From: Clostridia bacterium | GTDB lineage: Bacteria; Bacillota; Clostridia; Oscillospirales; CAG-382 | Direction of reading: 5' to 3' | DNA: 64,000 bases | Assembly (NCBI GenBank): GCA_017537345.1 | Contig: JAFYKY010000022.1 | Location: 62,001 to 126,000 of the forward strand | Part shown: positions 16,799 to 24,596 of the stretch, piece by piece | Position numbering within the stretch: the first letter of the stretch is position 1 | Layout: each line of letters opens with the position of its first letter | Position numbers and translations under genes: made by a program | Notes under the pieces: generated by a model | Databases searched by the model: none | What the model was told of the DNA's origin: nothing | The model's input: only the letters and a program-made list of their open reading frames with translations

Positions 16799-18721
16799 AT
16801 GTTCCGTTTAAGACCGTTGGCTTTATGGATAACCGCTTTCGCTGCGGGAATCCTTTGCGCGGTTTTTACGGAAGGTGTCGCCCAAATAGCATTATTTGCA
16901 GTTATCGGCGTACTTTGCGTACTGTGTTTCGCGGTACGCCGTTTCCCGTACAGAGCCACGGTCTTGCCTCTGGCGCTGGCTCTGGTACTGGGTATGGGGT
17001 ATCTTGAGATCCGCGGGTACCTTGCTCAAAACGAGGCCTCCCAATGCTACGGATGTAAAGGAGATATCACCGGTGACGTTACAGAAACCGATAGCTACGG
17101 ATTCACCGTATCCGTGTTGACCGTTTCCGATAACCTTTTGCCCAAAGGCGCCAAGGTACGGGTGTATTACGATTTTGAAAAGGATATCCGTCCCGGCGAC
17201 AGAGTGTACTGTTCCCTTGAATTTTCGGACCCCGGCGCAGAGGGATATTCCTACGGCGCATACGTGTCTGCCGGCGGGGACGTTTTTCGTGTTGACAGCG
17301 GAAAAGGTTCAAATCCCCTTATAAATTTCAGAAACAAAGTAAACGGGCTTATTCAAAAGCGTTTTTCCGACCAAACGGTAGACGTGGCAAAAGCTATGCT
17401 TACGGGCGAACGGGGAAATCTGGATCCGATACTGTATTCCGCTTACCGTTCTTCGGGTATAGCGCACATTCTGGTCATATCAGGCTTCCATATGTCTTTA
17501 ATACTTATGTCTGCGTATTTTATGCTGTATTCCACAAAGTTGGGAAAACGCTGCGCAGGTATCGTGTGTATAATACTTACCCTTGTTTACGGGACATTTG
17601 TGGGCTTTACTCCCTCCGTGTCCCGAGCGGCTGTAATGTGTATCGCCGTCTTTGCGGGAGGAAGCTTTAATTATAAAAACGATAGCTTTACCTCTCTTTT
17701 TGCGGCGCTGGGAATATTACTGCTTTTAAATCCGTATTCGCTGTTTTCCGTAGGCTTACAGCTTTCGTTTTTGTGCTCGCTGGGTATTATCACCCTTTCA
17801 CCCGCAATAGGCGAAGCGGTAGCAAAGATAAAAAAGCGTACGCTTCGGTTTGCCGTAAAACAGCTTTCCTCCCTGCTTATATCCGCAGTGGCGGCGCTGT
17901 TTTCCTTTCCCGTGGTGTGTTATTCCTTCGGAGCGTTTTCGGTTATTTCTCCCGTAACAAATCTGTTTGCCATACCCGTTTCCAGTATCGGCACGGTTCT
18001 GGGGTATTTAAGCTTTATCATCCCTCCCGTTTCCTATCTTGCGGATCTTTTCTTCCGCTTGCTGAACAAGATCGCGGTGTTTTTTGCATCCTTTGAATTT
18101 GCCACCGTATCCACAAAAATAGCGGGTATGCGTATCGCACTGCTTGTTGCGGCGGCTTCGGTGATCGTTATCGGCTCTGTAAAATTAAAGCACCGTTTGC
18201 GGACTTTCGGTATTTGTACCGCCTGCCTCGCTTTGTGTGTAGGCGCATCCGTTTTGTTAAACGTATATACGGATAATACCCGTCTTACCGTAAACAGCGT
18301 TTACGGTAAGGGCTGTTATCAGCTTACCGCATCCAACGGCGGAGAATGTGTATTTGCGGATCTGGGCGGCGCGTACGTTATTACGAACAGAATATTCGAA
18401 ACGGGAAACACGAAAATAGATGTTTACATAATGTTCGAATGTGATTCTTACGGTCTGGGAAATCTTTGCAATATGCTTTCCGCCGTGAGTTTAGATAAAA
18501 TATATATTAACGAAAAGAACATAGATCCCGAAATATATGAGCGCGTTGTCACACTTGCAAACCGCTGGAATATAGAAACGGAGGTCTTTGAAGAAAATAT
18601 TACCGTTCCCGCAGGAAAGGCTTACGTTACCGCAGGGGATGTGAATATGGTTGAATACGGTTACGATACCTATTTGCCATACGGTAAAAACGGCACCGAA
18701 TATCTTGACGGAAGGAAGTGA
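16799..18721 (+). CDS. comEC: ComEC/Rec2-like membrane protein with degenerate C-terminus
   Basis: ComEC forms the channel through which single-stranded DNA enters during transformation. The 640-residue protein has two N-terminal membrane helices, an OB-like DUF4131 segment (about 85-165) and the competence domain with the signature YRSSGIAHILVISGFHMSL near residue 220, followed by seven or more helices to about residue 485. Family members of about 750-800 aa end in a metallo-beta-lactamase domain with HxHxDH. Here only about 140 residues follow the last helix and that motif is absent, although ECVFADLGG recalls the fold. Function in uptake is therefore uncertain. It is embedded in a housekeeping operon and its stop lies five bases before the holA start. 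Confidence 0.85.
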   Translation: MFRLRPLALWITAFAAGILCAVFTEGVAQIALFAVIGVLCVLCFAVRRFPYRATVLPLALALVLGMGYLEIRGYLAQNEASQCYGCKGDITGDVTETDSYGFTVSVLTVSDNLLPKGAKVRVYYDFEKDIRPGDRVYCSLEFSDPGAEGYSYGAYVSAGGDVFRVDSGKGSNPLINFRNKVNGLIQKRFSDQTVDVAKAMLTGERGNLDPILYSAYRSSGIAHILVISGFHMSLILMSAYFMLYSTKLGKRCAGIVCIILTLVYGTFVGFTPSVSRAAVMCIAVFAGGSFNYKNDSFTSLFAALGILLLLNPYSLFSVGLQLSFLCSLGIITLSPAIGEAVAKIKKRTLRFAVKQLSSLLISAVAALFSFPVVCYSFGAFSVISPVTNLFAIPVSSIGTVLGYLSFIIPPVSYLADLFFRLLNKIAVFFASFEFATVSTKIAGMRIALLVAAASVIVIGSVKLKHRLRTFGICTACLALCVGASVLLNVYTDNTRLTVNSVYGKGCYQLTASNGGECVFADLGGAYVITNRIFETGNTKIDVYIMFECDSYGLGNLCNMLSAVSLDKIYINEKNIDPEIYERVVTLANRWNIETEVFEENITVPAGKAYVTAGDVNMVEYGYDTYLPYGKNGTEYLDGRK

Positions 18722-18726
18722 AACGA

Positions 18727-19764
18727 ATGGATATAGACGGACTCAAAGCCAAACTGAAGAAAAACGAATATGCGGGCGCATACCTTTTTTACGGTGACGA
18801 AGCGTATATGAAAGACCATTACGTTTCACAGCTTCGCAAGGTGGTTACCGAAGGTCCCGTTCCCGAATTCAATTATTCCGTATATGAAGCGGACAAGCTG
18901 GATACGGATAAAATAGCCGAGGAAGCGTATATGCTTCCCCTTATGGCAGATTATAAAATGATCGAAATTCAGGCGCTTTCCGTAGCGTCCTTAACGGCGG
19001 CGGTTTCTTCCGCCCTTGCGGATATCATTTCCGAACTGCCCGAATATTTCATACTCCTTTTCACCGTCCGTTCAGGCGAGGACGAGGAAAAGACTATCGA
19101 AAAAAGAGAACCCACGCCATTTGTTGCCGCAATGAGAGATTACGGCAATATCGTAAAATTCGAATCGGAATCAGGCAACAAGCTTCTTGCCTGGATGAAC
19201 AGACATTTTTCCGCTCTCGGCACGCCCGTAGACAAGACCGTGCTGGAAAACATGGTTACGATATGCGGTAACGATATGTATCTTCTGGCAGGGGAGATAA
19301 AGAAGCTTTGTTCCTATTGCGGCTCCCGTCCCGCCACAGTGCAGGACGTGGAAAAGGTGTGTTGCGCCAACGAAAGCTACAAGGTATACGATCTTTCCCG
19401 CGCGGTGATCGACGGAGATATGACCAAGGCGGGCAAAATATTTGCATCTCTGCGTTTTTCCTCCGCAGACCCTATAATGATACTGGGCGCTTTGGCAAAG
19501 ACCTTTTCGGATATGCTGCTCACGCTGGAAGGACTTAACTGCGGAAAAAGCTATTCCGCTATTGCATCCGATCTCAAGAGTTACGATTTCGTTATAAAAA
19601 AATACGCTTCCGTTGCGTCCAGAAGAGGCAGAAATTTCCTTGCAAATGCGGTAAGCGTTTGCGCCGCGGCGGATAAGCATCTTAAAAATTTCAGGGGTGA
19701 CCCGTACACCGTGCTGGAAACGGCAATTTATAAAATAGGAGCAGTAAATGCAGGAAAAAATTAA
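18727..19764 (+). CDS. holA: DNA polymerase III delta subunit
   Basis: The delta subunit opens the sliding clamp as part of the clamp loader. The 345-residue protein begins with YAGAYLFYGDEAYMKDHY, the typical N-terminal AAA+-like block, and contains VEKVCCANESYKVYDLSRAV in the middle and the C-terminal clamp-loader helices. A GTG at 18718 would also open the frame, but GGAAGGAA abuts it; the ATG at 18727 has the correct spacing, so I chose it. The gene is between comEC and rnmV, the common order comEC-holA in Bacillota. Confidence 0.93.
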   Translation: MDIDGLKAKLKKNEYAGAYLFYGDEAYMKDHYVSQLRKVVTEGPVPEFNYSVYEADKLDTDKIAEEAYMLPLMADYKMIEIQALSVASLTAAVSSALADIISELPEYFILLFTVRSGEDEEKTIEKREPTPFVAAMRDYGNIVKFESESGNKLLAWMNRHFSALGTPVDKTVLENMVTICGNDMYLLAGEIKKLCSYCGSRPATVQDVEKVCCANESYKVYDLSRAVIDGDMTKAGKIFASLRFSSADPIMILGALAKTFSDMLLTLEGLNCGKSYSAIASDLKSYDFVIKKYASVASRRGRNFLANAVSVCAAADKHLKNFRGDPYTVLETAIYKIGAVNAGKN

Positions 19765-20326
19765 GCTTTCCTGCCCCGTAGTGGTTGAGGGCAGATACGA
19801 TAAACAGCGCGTCCTCTCCGTTGCGGAGGGAACCGTAATACAGCTTGACGGTTTTTCCGTGTTCAACAACAAAGAAAAACAGGCGTTGCTTCGCCGTCTG
19901 TGCGGAAACGGAAATATTATTTTGCTTACGGACAGCGATTCCGCAGGAGGCTTTATACGGGCAAAGCTTAAAGGCTATCTTCCCGCAGAAAGAATAATAA
20001 ACGTATATGCCCCTAAAATAGAGGGCAAAGAAAAACGCAAAAAAACACCTTCAAAAGAAGGCGTTTTAGGGATTGAAGGGCTGGATACGGACGTAATATA
20101 CCGTCTGCTCAAGCCTTTTGAGGGCGAGATAACAAAAAAAGCTTCACTTACAAAAGCAGATCTTTTCGGGTGCGGACTTTTGGGTGGAGAGAGCAGCTCC
20201 GCCAAACGAAATGCGTTGGCGCGAGCTTTGGAGCTCCCCGAAAATATGACCCCGAAAGCATTTCTTGAAGCTTTAAATCTTGTGTGTACCGAAGCGGAAT
20301 ACCGCAAAGCATTGGAAAAAATATGA
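19748..20326 (+). CDS. rnmV: Ribonuclease M5
   Basis: RNase M5 matures the ends of 5S rRNA precursors. The 192-residue protein has an N-terminal Toprim domain: PVVVEGRYDKQRV (Glu) and IILLTDSDSAGGFIR (Asp-x-Asp), followed by the C-terminal DUF4093-type region with LTKADLFGCGLLGG. It overlaps the holA end by 17 bases, has AGGAG before its ATG, and its stop overlaps the next start by four bases (ATGA), so the three genes are translated as a unit. Confidence 0.93.
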   Translation: MQEKIKLSCPVVVEGRYDKQRVLSVAEGTVIQLDGFSVFNNKEKQALLRRLCGNGNIILLTDSDSAGGFIRAKLKGYLPAERIINVYAPKIEGKEKRKKTPSKEGVLGIEGLDTDVIYRLLKPFEGEITKKASLTKADLFGCGLLGGESSSAKRNALARALELPENMTPKAFLEALNLVCTEAEYRKALEKI

Positions 20327-21570
20327 AAAAAGTAGCTTTTTATACCCTTGGCTGCCGTGTTAACCAATACGAAACCAACGGTTTTGCAGAAGAATATATA
20401 AAACAAGGCTGGCAGGTCTGCGGTTTTGACGAGGATTGCGATCTTTACGTTATAAACACCTGCGCGGTTACAGCGGAAAGCGCCCGTAAATCGGGGCAGA
20501 TGATACGCCGCGCCGCAAAAAGAGGAAACACCATAGCGGTGGGCTGTTATTCCCAGCTTTGTCCCGAAAAAATACGGGCAATCCCCGGCGTTATCCGTGT
20601 AGGCGGAAACGTGAATAAAAAAGCGGTGGTTATGAACACCGAAGCGCCCGTTTTTTCCTTTGAAGGATGCGGGTACGAAAACTTTTGTCTGGAGGGGAAA
20701 ACGGATCTGTTTTCCTCCTGCCGAGCATACGTAAAAATTCAGGACGGCTGCCCCAATAAATGTACATATTGCATTATTCCCGCCGCAAGAGGAAATGCCA
20801 GATCAAGAGAATTGGTAGACATAATTTCGGAGTGCCGCAATCTTGTAAAAGCGGGATATTCGGAAATAGTGCTTACGGGTATAGAGGTGTCCGCATACGA
20901 CAAAGCCCCCTTGGGAGAGGTTATAAAGCAGGTGTCCGCCATAGATGGCGTAAAGCGTTTGCGTCTGGGTTCGCTTACTCCCACTTGTATAGACAGACCG
21001 CTTCTGGAGGCGATGAGGGACAGTCGGGTATTCTGTAACCATTTGCACTTGTCTGTTCAATCGGGATGCACCCGCATCCTTAACCTTATGCGCCGTAAAT
21101 ATAATAAGGAGCAGTTGCAGCAGCGAATAGACCTCATACGCGAAATACTCCCCCAAGCAACACTTTCTGCCGATATTATCACGGGTTTTCCTACAGAAAC
21201 AGAGGATGAGGCGGAGGAAACTCTGCAGTTTTGCGTAAACAACCGTTTTATGCACGTCCATTCATTCCCGTATTCCGAGCGTCCCGGTACGGTTGCCGCG
21301 GAAATGAAAGGTCAGGTGGAAAAAAGGATACGGGCGATCCGTAACGATAAACTGATCTCCGCCGCCAACGCGGTGCGTGAACAGCTTTTGGCTTCCCGTA
21401 TCGGAACAAAGCAGGTAATACTCACAGAGAAAAACTCGGGCGGTATCTGTACCGGACATACAGAGGATTTTATTGAATGTTCCTTTGGCGGCAATTACAG
21501 CGCAGGGGATTACGTCGAGGTTAACATAATCTCGCAAGAGGACGGAACATTGAAAGGAGAAGCAATATGA
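20323..21570 (+). CDS. mtaB: tRNA t6A37 methylthiotransferase MtaB
   Basis: This radical-SAM enzyme converts t6A37 to ms2t6A37 in ANN-decoding tRNAs. The 415-residue protein has the N-terminal UPF0004 cluster domain starting KKVAFYTLGCRVNQYE with three Cys, the radical-SAM motif CPNKCTYCIIP (about residue 145), and a C-terminal TRAM-like end. The form LGCRVNQYE distinguishes MtaB from MiaB and RimO. A longer frame back to 20284 has no ribosome site; the ATG at 20323 overlaps the rnmV stop. Confidence 0.95.
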   Translation: MKKVAFYTLGCRVNQYETNGFAEEYIKQGWQVCGFDEDCDLYVINTCAVTAESARKSGQMIRRAAKRGNTIAVGCYSQLCPEKIRAIPGVIRVGGNVNKKAVVMNTEAPVFSFEGCGYENFCLEGKTDLFSSCRAYVKIQDGCPNKCTYCIIPAARGNARSRELVDIISECRNLVKAGYSEIVLTGIEVSAYDKAPLGEVIKQVSAIDGVKRLRLGSLTPTCIDRPLLEAMRDSRVFCNHLHLSVQSGCTRILNLMRRKYNKEQLQQRIDLIREILPQATLSADIITGFPTETEDEAEETLQFCVNNRFMHVHSFPYSERPGTVAAEMKGQVEKRIRAIRNDKLISAANAVREQLLASRIGTKQVILTEKNSGGICTGHTEDFIECSFGGNYSAGDYVEVNIISQEDGTLKGEAI

Positions 21571-22523
21571 TAGCGGTTCCCAATAAAGAACAGATAAGAT
21601 ACACCTCCGCAACTATTCAGGAGGAAAGCGTATACAGAAAATTAAAATTGTTTTTCGAGCTTCGCCGTGATGACGAATCTCCTTTTACGGTTGAAGAAAT
21701 ATTGAATTGCTATTCGGTGTGCCGTTTCGGAAAAAGCTTTGCTTCCCGTCCCGGAGATATGATAGTTATTCTGTCTGCTTTTCCGAATTCCAAAAAAACG
21801 CAGGCAATGCTTAAGGTGAGAAAAGGCGCAGGGCTTTACGGTCTGCTTTCCCTCGTTCCCGGTATGGCGCTCAAAGCCGAAGAGCTTAACCAAGAATTCG
21901 ACCGCGAATATTACGTTATAAACCCCAAAAAAGATAAAAAGCTTTTAACTAAGCTTGCTTATGAACATATAGCCGTAACCGTCGTCGGTACGGTAATTCG
22001 GGAAGGATATTATATTTGCCGCGGCGATGAAGAGCCCGAAGAGGTAACCGCTGAAGAACAGCAGGAAAACTGCGCAAGAATTCCCAGAACATACTCTTTT
22101 TCCGAAGGGTATTTGATGGGCGCAAAAGCGGCTTTCGAGGGTAAATGCGAACCGGTGGACGGTGATGTGGCAAAGGCTTTGGGAATGTTTTCCGCTTTCT
22201 TTGATATACGTTGCGACGGCACATTCAATTACAAAGGCGCGCGTAGCGGGGACGGACTTTTTCTGTTTGCCATATCTTCCCGCGGGAAAAATCCCGACCG
22301 CCGCGCAAGACTTCCTTACAAGCGCATATCCAAGGGTATGAAAAAAGGGACTGTAAGCGATTGCGTTATATTTAACGATGGCGATCTTTCCGCCGCAAAA
22401 TGCAGACTTTCGGGTGAAGCGTATCCCGAACAGCCCGAAAGAGCCTTAAGAGAGAACGTGTGGTTCGCCTTGGTCGCCTCAAGCGCGCCTATCCGCGGCG
22501 GACATTATCTGGGCAGACTCTGA
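21567..22523 (+). CDS. Unrecognised 318-residue protein
   Basis: I do not recognise this gene. The start overlaps the mtaB stop by four bases, so it is the last gene of the alaS-to-mtaB run and is probably translated with mtaB. The protein has no signal peptide or membrane helix. Visible pieces are a possible helical N-terminus, RPGDMIVILSAFPNSKKTQA, a segment rich in Glu around residues 156-168, and a C-terminal half with FSAFFDIRCDGTFNYKG, DGLFLFAISSRGK and VSDCVIFNDGDLSAAKCRL. Five or six Cys are scattered without a CxxC pair. It ends shortly before a hairpin shared with the convergent AbrB gene. Confidence 0.75.
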   Translation: MIAVPNKEQIRYTSATIQEESVYRKLKLFFELRRDDESPFTVEEILNCYSVCRFGKSFASRPGDMIVILSAFPNSKKTQAMLKVRKGAGLYGLLSLVPGMALKAEELNQEFDREYYVINPKKDKKLLTKLAYEHIAVTVVGTVIREGYYICRGDEEPEEVTAEEQQENCARIPRTYSFSEGYLMGAKAAFEGKCEPVDGDVAKALGMFSAFFDIRCDGTFNYKGARSGDGLFLFAISSRGKNPDRRARLPYKRISKGMKKGTVSDCVIFNDGDLSAAKCRLSGEAYPEQPERALRENVWFALVASSAPIRGGHYLGRL

Positions 22524-22541
22524 TAACTACAGCAAAAATAA

Positions 22542-22566
22542 ACAGACCGTTTCAAAAACGGTCTGT
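22542..22566 (-). terminator. Shared terminator between convergent genes
   Basis: A perfect 10-bp stem (ACAGACCGTT / AACGGTCTGT) with a 5-nt loop. On the minus strand it is followed by TTATTTTT, so it serves the AbrB gene; the plus side lacks a T tract but may still stop the long operon. Confidence 0.85.
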
Positions 22567-22572
22567 AATGAA

Positions 22573-22821
22573 TTATTGGTTTTTTAATTTCTCCATACAC
22601 TTTTTGCAAACGGGGCGGCCCATAGTGTTTTCAACCTCTTCCTCGCTTTGGCAGAAAATGCATTTTTCCGTGGGACGGCGAAGAATAATTCTGTCCGCAT
22701 CCACTTCGTAAACAAGGTTATCGCCGGGGTTTATCCCAAACTGCTTGCGTATGCCCTTGGGTATAAGAATTCTTCCGAATTCGTCTACGGTTTTTATGCT
22801 TTTTTTATTCTTTTCGTCCAT
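22573..22821 (-). CDS. AbrB/SpoVT-type regulator with C-terminal zinc knuckle
   Basis: The 82-residue DNA-binding protein has an AbrB swapped-hairpin domain (VDEFGRILIPKGIRKQFGI, about residues 12-30), the fold of transition-state and sporulation regulators. A second part contains Cys54-x2-Cys57 and Cys72-x2-Cys75, which looks like a zinc ribbon. AGGAGG stands before the ATG at 22821; a frame reaching to 22869 would run through the promoter. It probably dimerises and controls growth-phase genes, but targets cannot be read here. Confidence 0.88.
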   Translation of the reverse strand: MDEKNKKSIKTVDEFGRILIPKGIRKQFGINPGDNLVYEVDADRIILRRPTEKCIFCQSEEEVENTMGRPVCKKCMEKLKNQ

Positions 22822-22840
22822 ACACGTACCTCCTGCTTGC

Positions 22841-22869
22841 ATTTTAACACTTTTTTCGCCAAAAGTCAA
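22841..22869 (-). promoter_or_regulatory. Sigma-A promoter of the AbrB-type gene
   Basis: Minus-strand TTGACT (22864-22869), 17-bp spacer, TAAAAT (22841-22846), 20 bases before the start codon. It lies just past the HAD-IIA stop, so the regulator can be expressed alone. Confidence 0.8.
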
Positions 22870-22886
22870 CGGCGTTTGCCAAAATA

Positions 22887-23666
22887 TTATGTATACTGTA
22901 TAAGGTCGCCGATACCGTCAACAATAATATCCGCGCGGTTTTCGTCGGTCACGTCATCAATCTTGGTTTCGCCGGACAGCACCAAAACAGAGAGAATACC
23001 GTGCTTTTTGCCCAAAGCAATGTCGGTATAAAGACGGTCCCCCACAACGGCGATCTTGGAAAAATCCTTTCCGCTCTTTTGGGCTATCATATCCGCGGTC
23101 TCTCTGTAAGGCTTGCCGAAATAACGGGGCGTTACACCGGTAGAAGCGGTAACTAAAGCGGCAATAGCACCGCTATCGGGAATAAATCCGTTTTCGGTAG
23201 GGCAGTTGAAATCGGGATGGGTGCAGTAATAGATTGCGCCGCCGCGTATAAGATCGCAGGCCTTTACCAGCTTATCGTAGGTAAGGGTGGTGTCGAAGCT
23301 GGTAACAACAATATCGCCTTCGGTTCCGTCGGTAAGGGTAATACCGTACTGCAAAAAGGTGTTTTCCAGAGCGGGAGTTCCCACAACGTATACCTTTGCT
23401 TCGGGATGATGGGTGCGAAGATACATAGCCGTAACGTCTGCGGCGGAGAAAATCTCGCTTTCGTCGGCATCAAAACCCATATTTGTAAGACGGTCTATAT
23501 ATATTTTGTGATCGTTGGATGCGTTGTTTGTAAAATACATTATCTTTTTCCCGCTGTTTTTGACGTGGGAAACGAATTCTCTTGCGCCGGGCAGTACGTT
23601 TTTGCCCAGATATATGGTTCCGTCCATATCCAGAACGAAAAGCTCTGTGTTTTTTAATCTTTCCAT
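22887..23666 (-). CDS. HAD-IIA (NagD-like) sugar/nucleotide phosphatase
   Basis: The 259-residue cytoplasmic protein has HAD motif I LFVLDMDGTIYLG, motif II MYFTNNASN with the nucleotide-phosphatase-like loop, the C2 cap between motifs II and III, motif III Lys in YFGKPYRE and motif IV VVGDRLYTDI. Members dephosphorylate nucleotides, glycerol phosphates or related sugar phosphates. I chose the ATG at 23666 because GGAG precedes it by 6-7 bases; the ATG at 23678 has no site. A promoter lies 30 bases upstream. Confidence 0.9.
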   Translation of the reverse strand: MERLKNTELFVLDMDGTIYLGKNVLPGAREFVSHVKNSGKKIMYFTNNASNDHKIYIDRLTNMGFDADESEIFSAADVTAMYLRTHHPEAKVYVVGTPALENTFLQYGITLTDGTEGDIVVTSFDTTLTYDKLVKACDLIRGGAIYYCTHPDFNCPTENGFIPDSGAIAALVTASTGVTPRYFGKPYRETADMIAQKSGKDFSKIAVVGDRLYTDIALGKKHGILSVLVLSGETKIDDVTDENRADIIVDGIGDLIQYT

Positions 23667-23695
23667 TTCAAACTCCATTATTGTTTTCTCGGCTA

Positions 23696-23724
23696 ATTAT
23701 ATATCTTTTTACATAAAAAATCAA
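23696..23724 (-). promoter_or_regulatory. Sigma-A promoter of the HAD-IIA gene
   Basis: Minus-strand TTGATT (23719-23724), 17-bp spacer, TATAAT (23696-23701). It points away from the divergent DppA-type gene. Confidence 0.82.
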
Positions 23725-23752
23725 CATAAAAAACAAAAAGGCGGTGTCTTAT

Positions 23753-24559
23753 ATGAATAAAAACAAAAGATATTATATCGCAGTAGACCTCGAGGGTGTG
23801 GCGTGTACTATCGGAACCAACGGTCAGGGACTTGCGCAGGGGAGCGCAGGCTTGGAATACGCCGCTTTGCAAGGAACGAGAGAGGCGAACGCCGCCGCAA
23901 AGGCGCTTTTCGATAACGGCGCAGAGGAAGTCTGGGTGTGGGATTGCCACGGAACCGGATATAACCTCAAATACGATCTTTTGGATAAACGCTGTAAAAT
24001 AGTTATGGGTGCGGGAAGCGGAAAGCGTTTTCCCTGCATAGAGGAAGGGTTCGCAGGCGTGCTGTTTATAGGCTACCACGCATACGATACTATCGATGCG
24101 GTGCTTTGCCACGTATATTCGTCTGCAACCTTCCAGTATCAGAAAATAAACGGCGAGTTCGTAGGCGAAGCCCAGATAGATGGCGCGGTTGCAGGTAAAT
24201 ACGGCGTGCCCGTTATCTTCGCTTCTTCCGATGATATCTGCATTTCCCAGATGAACGCTTCATTCCCTTGGGCGGAAACGGTAATAACGAAGCGCTCTCT
24301 TGCGTGGAACAGCTGCGTTTCCGACCATCCCGAAACGGTATGTGAAAATATTTACGCAGGCGTTGTAAAAGCGGCTTATAACCTTGATAAAATGCTTCCC
24401 TTTACTTATGAGCAAAACTTTGAATACGAAATACGCTATAAACGTATTGAGCCTGCTCAGGGATGCCATTACCGCAATCCCGACGGAACACTTTTCGCCC
24501 GTCCCGATGCGTACACAAGAGTCGGTGTGCTTAAGGATATAGAAGATATATTCAGATAA
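23753..24559 (+). CDS. dppA: M55 family D-aminopeptidase, DppA-like
   Basis: DppA-type enzymes release D-amino acids such as D-Ala from short peptides and carry a di-zinc centre. The 268-residue protein shows the ligand motifs AVDLEGVA (Asp, Glu near residues 12-14), DCHGTGYN, YHAYD and GEAQIDGAVAGKYGVPVIFASSDD, all typical of the family. It is cytoplasmic, with no signal peptide. AAGGCGG precedes the ATG at 23753; an in-frame GTG at 23744 is inside that site. It has no transport genes beside it, so a role in peptidoglycan peptide salvage is inferred from the family. Confidence 0.92.
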   Translation: MNKNKRYYIAVDLEGVACTIGTNGQGLAQGSAGLEYAALQGTREANAAAKALFDNGAEEVWVWDCHGTGYNLKYDLLDKRCKIVMGAGSGKRFPCIEEGFAGVLFIGYHAYDTIDAVLCHVYSSATFQYQKINGEFVGEAQIDGAVAGKYGVPVIFASSDDICISQMNASFPWAETVITKRSLAWNSCVSDHPETVCENIYAGVVKAAYNLDKMLPFTYEQNFEYEIRYKRIEPAQGCHYRNPDGTLFARPDAYTRVGVLKDIEDIFR

Positions 24560-24564
24560 AACGA

Positions 24565-24591
24565 AAATGCAGTTCAAAACGAACTGCATTT
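24565..24591 (+). terminator. Bidirectional terminator between dppA and pgm
   Basis: An 11-bp stem (AAATGCAGTTC / GAACTGCATTT) with a 5-nt loop is followed by T on the plus strand and preceded by A, so it also serves the convergent phosphohexomutase gene. Confidence 0.93.
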
Positions 24592-24596
24592 TTTGT

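Noticed and set aside
21567..22523. A PurL/AIR-synthase-like assignment for the unknown 318-residue protein
   Set aside because: A few short segments looked suggestive but no glycine-rich or ATP-binding signature supports it.
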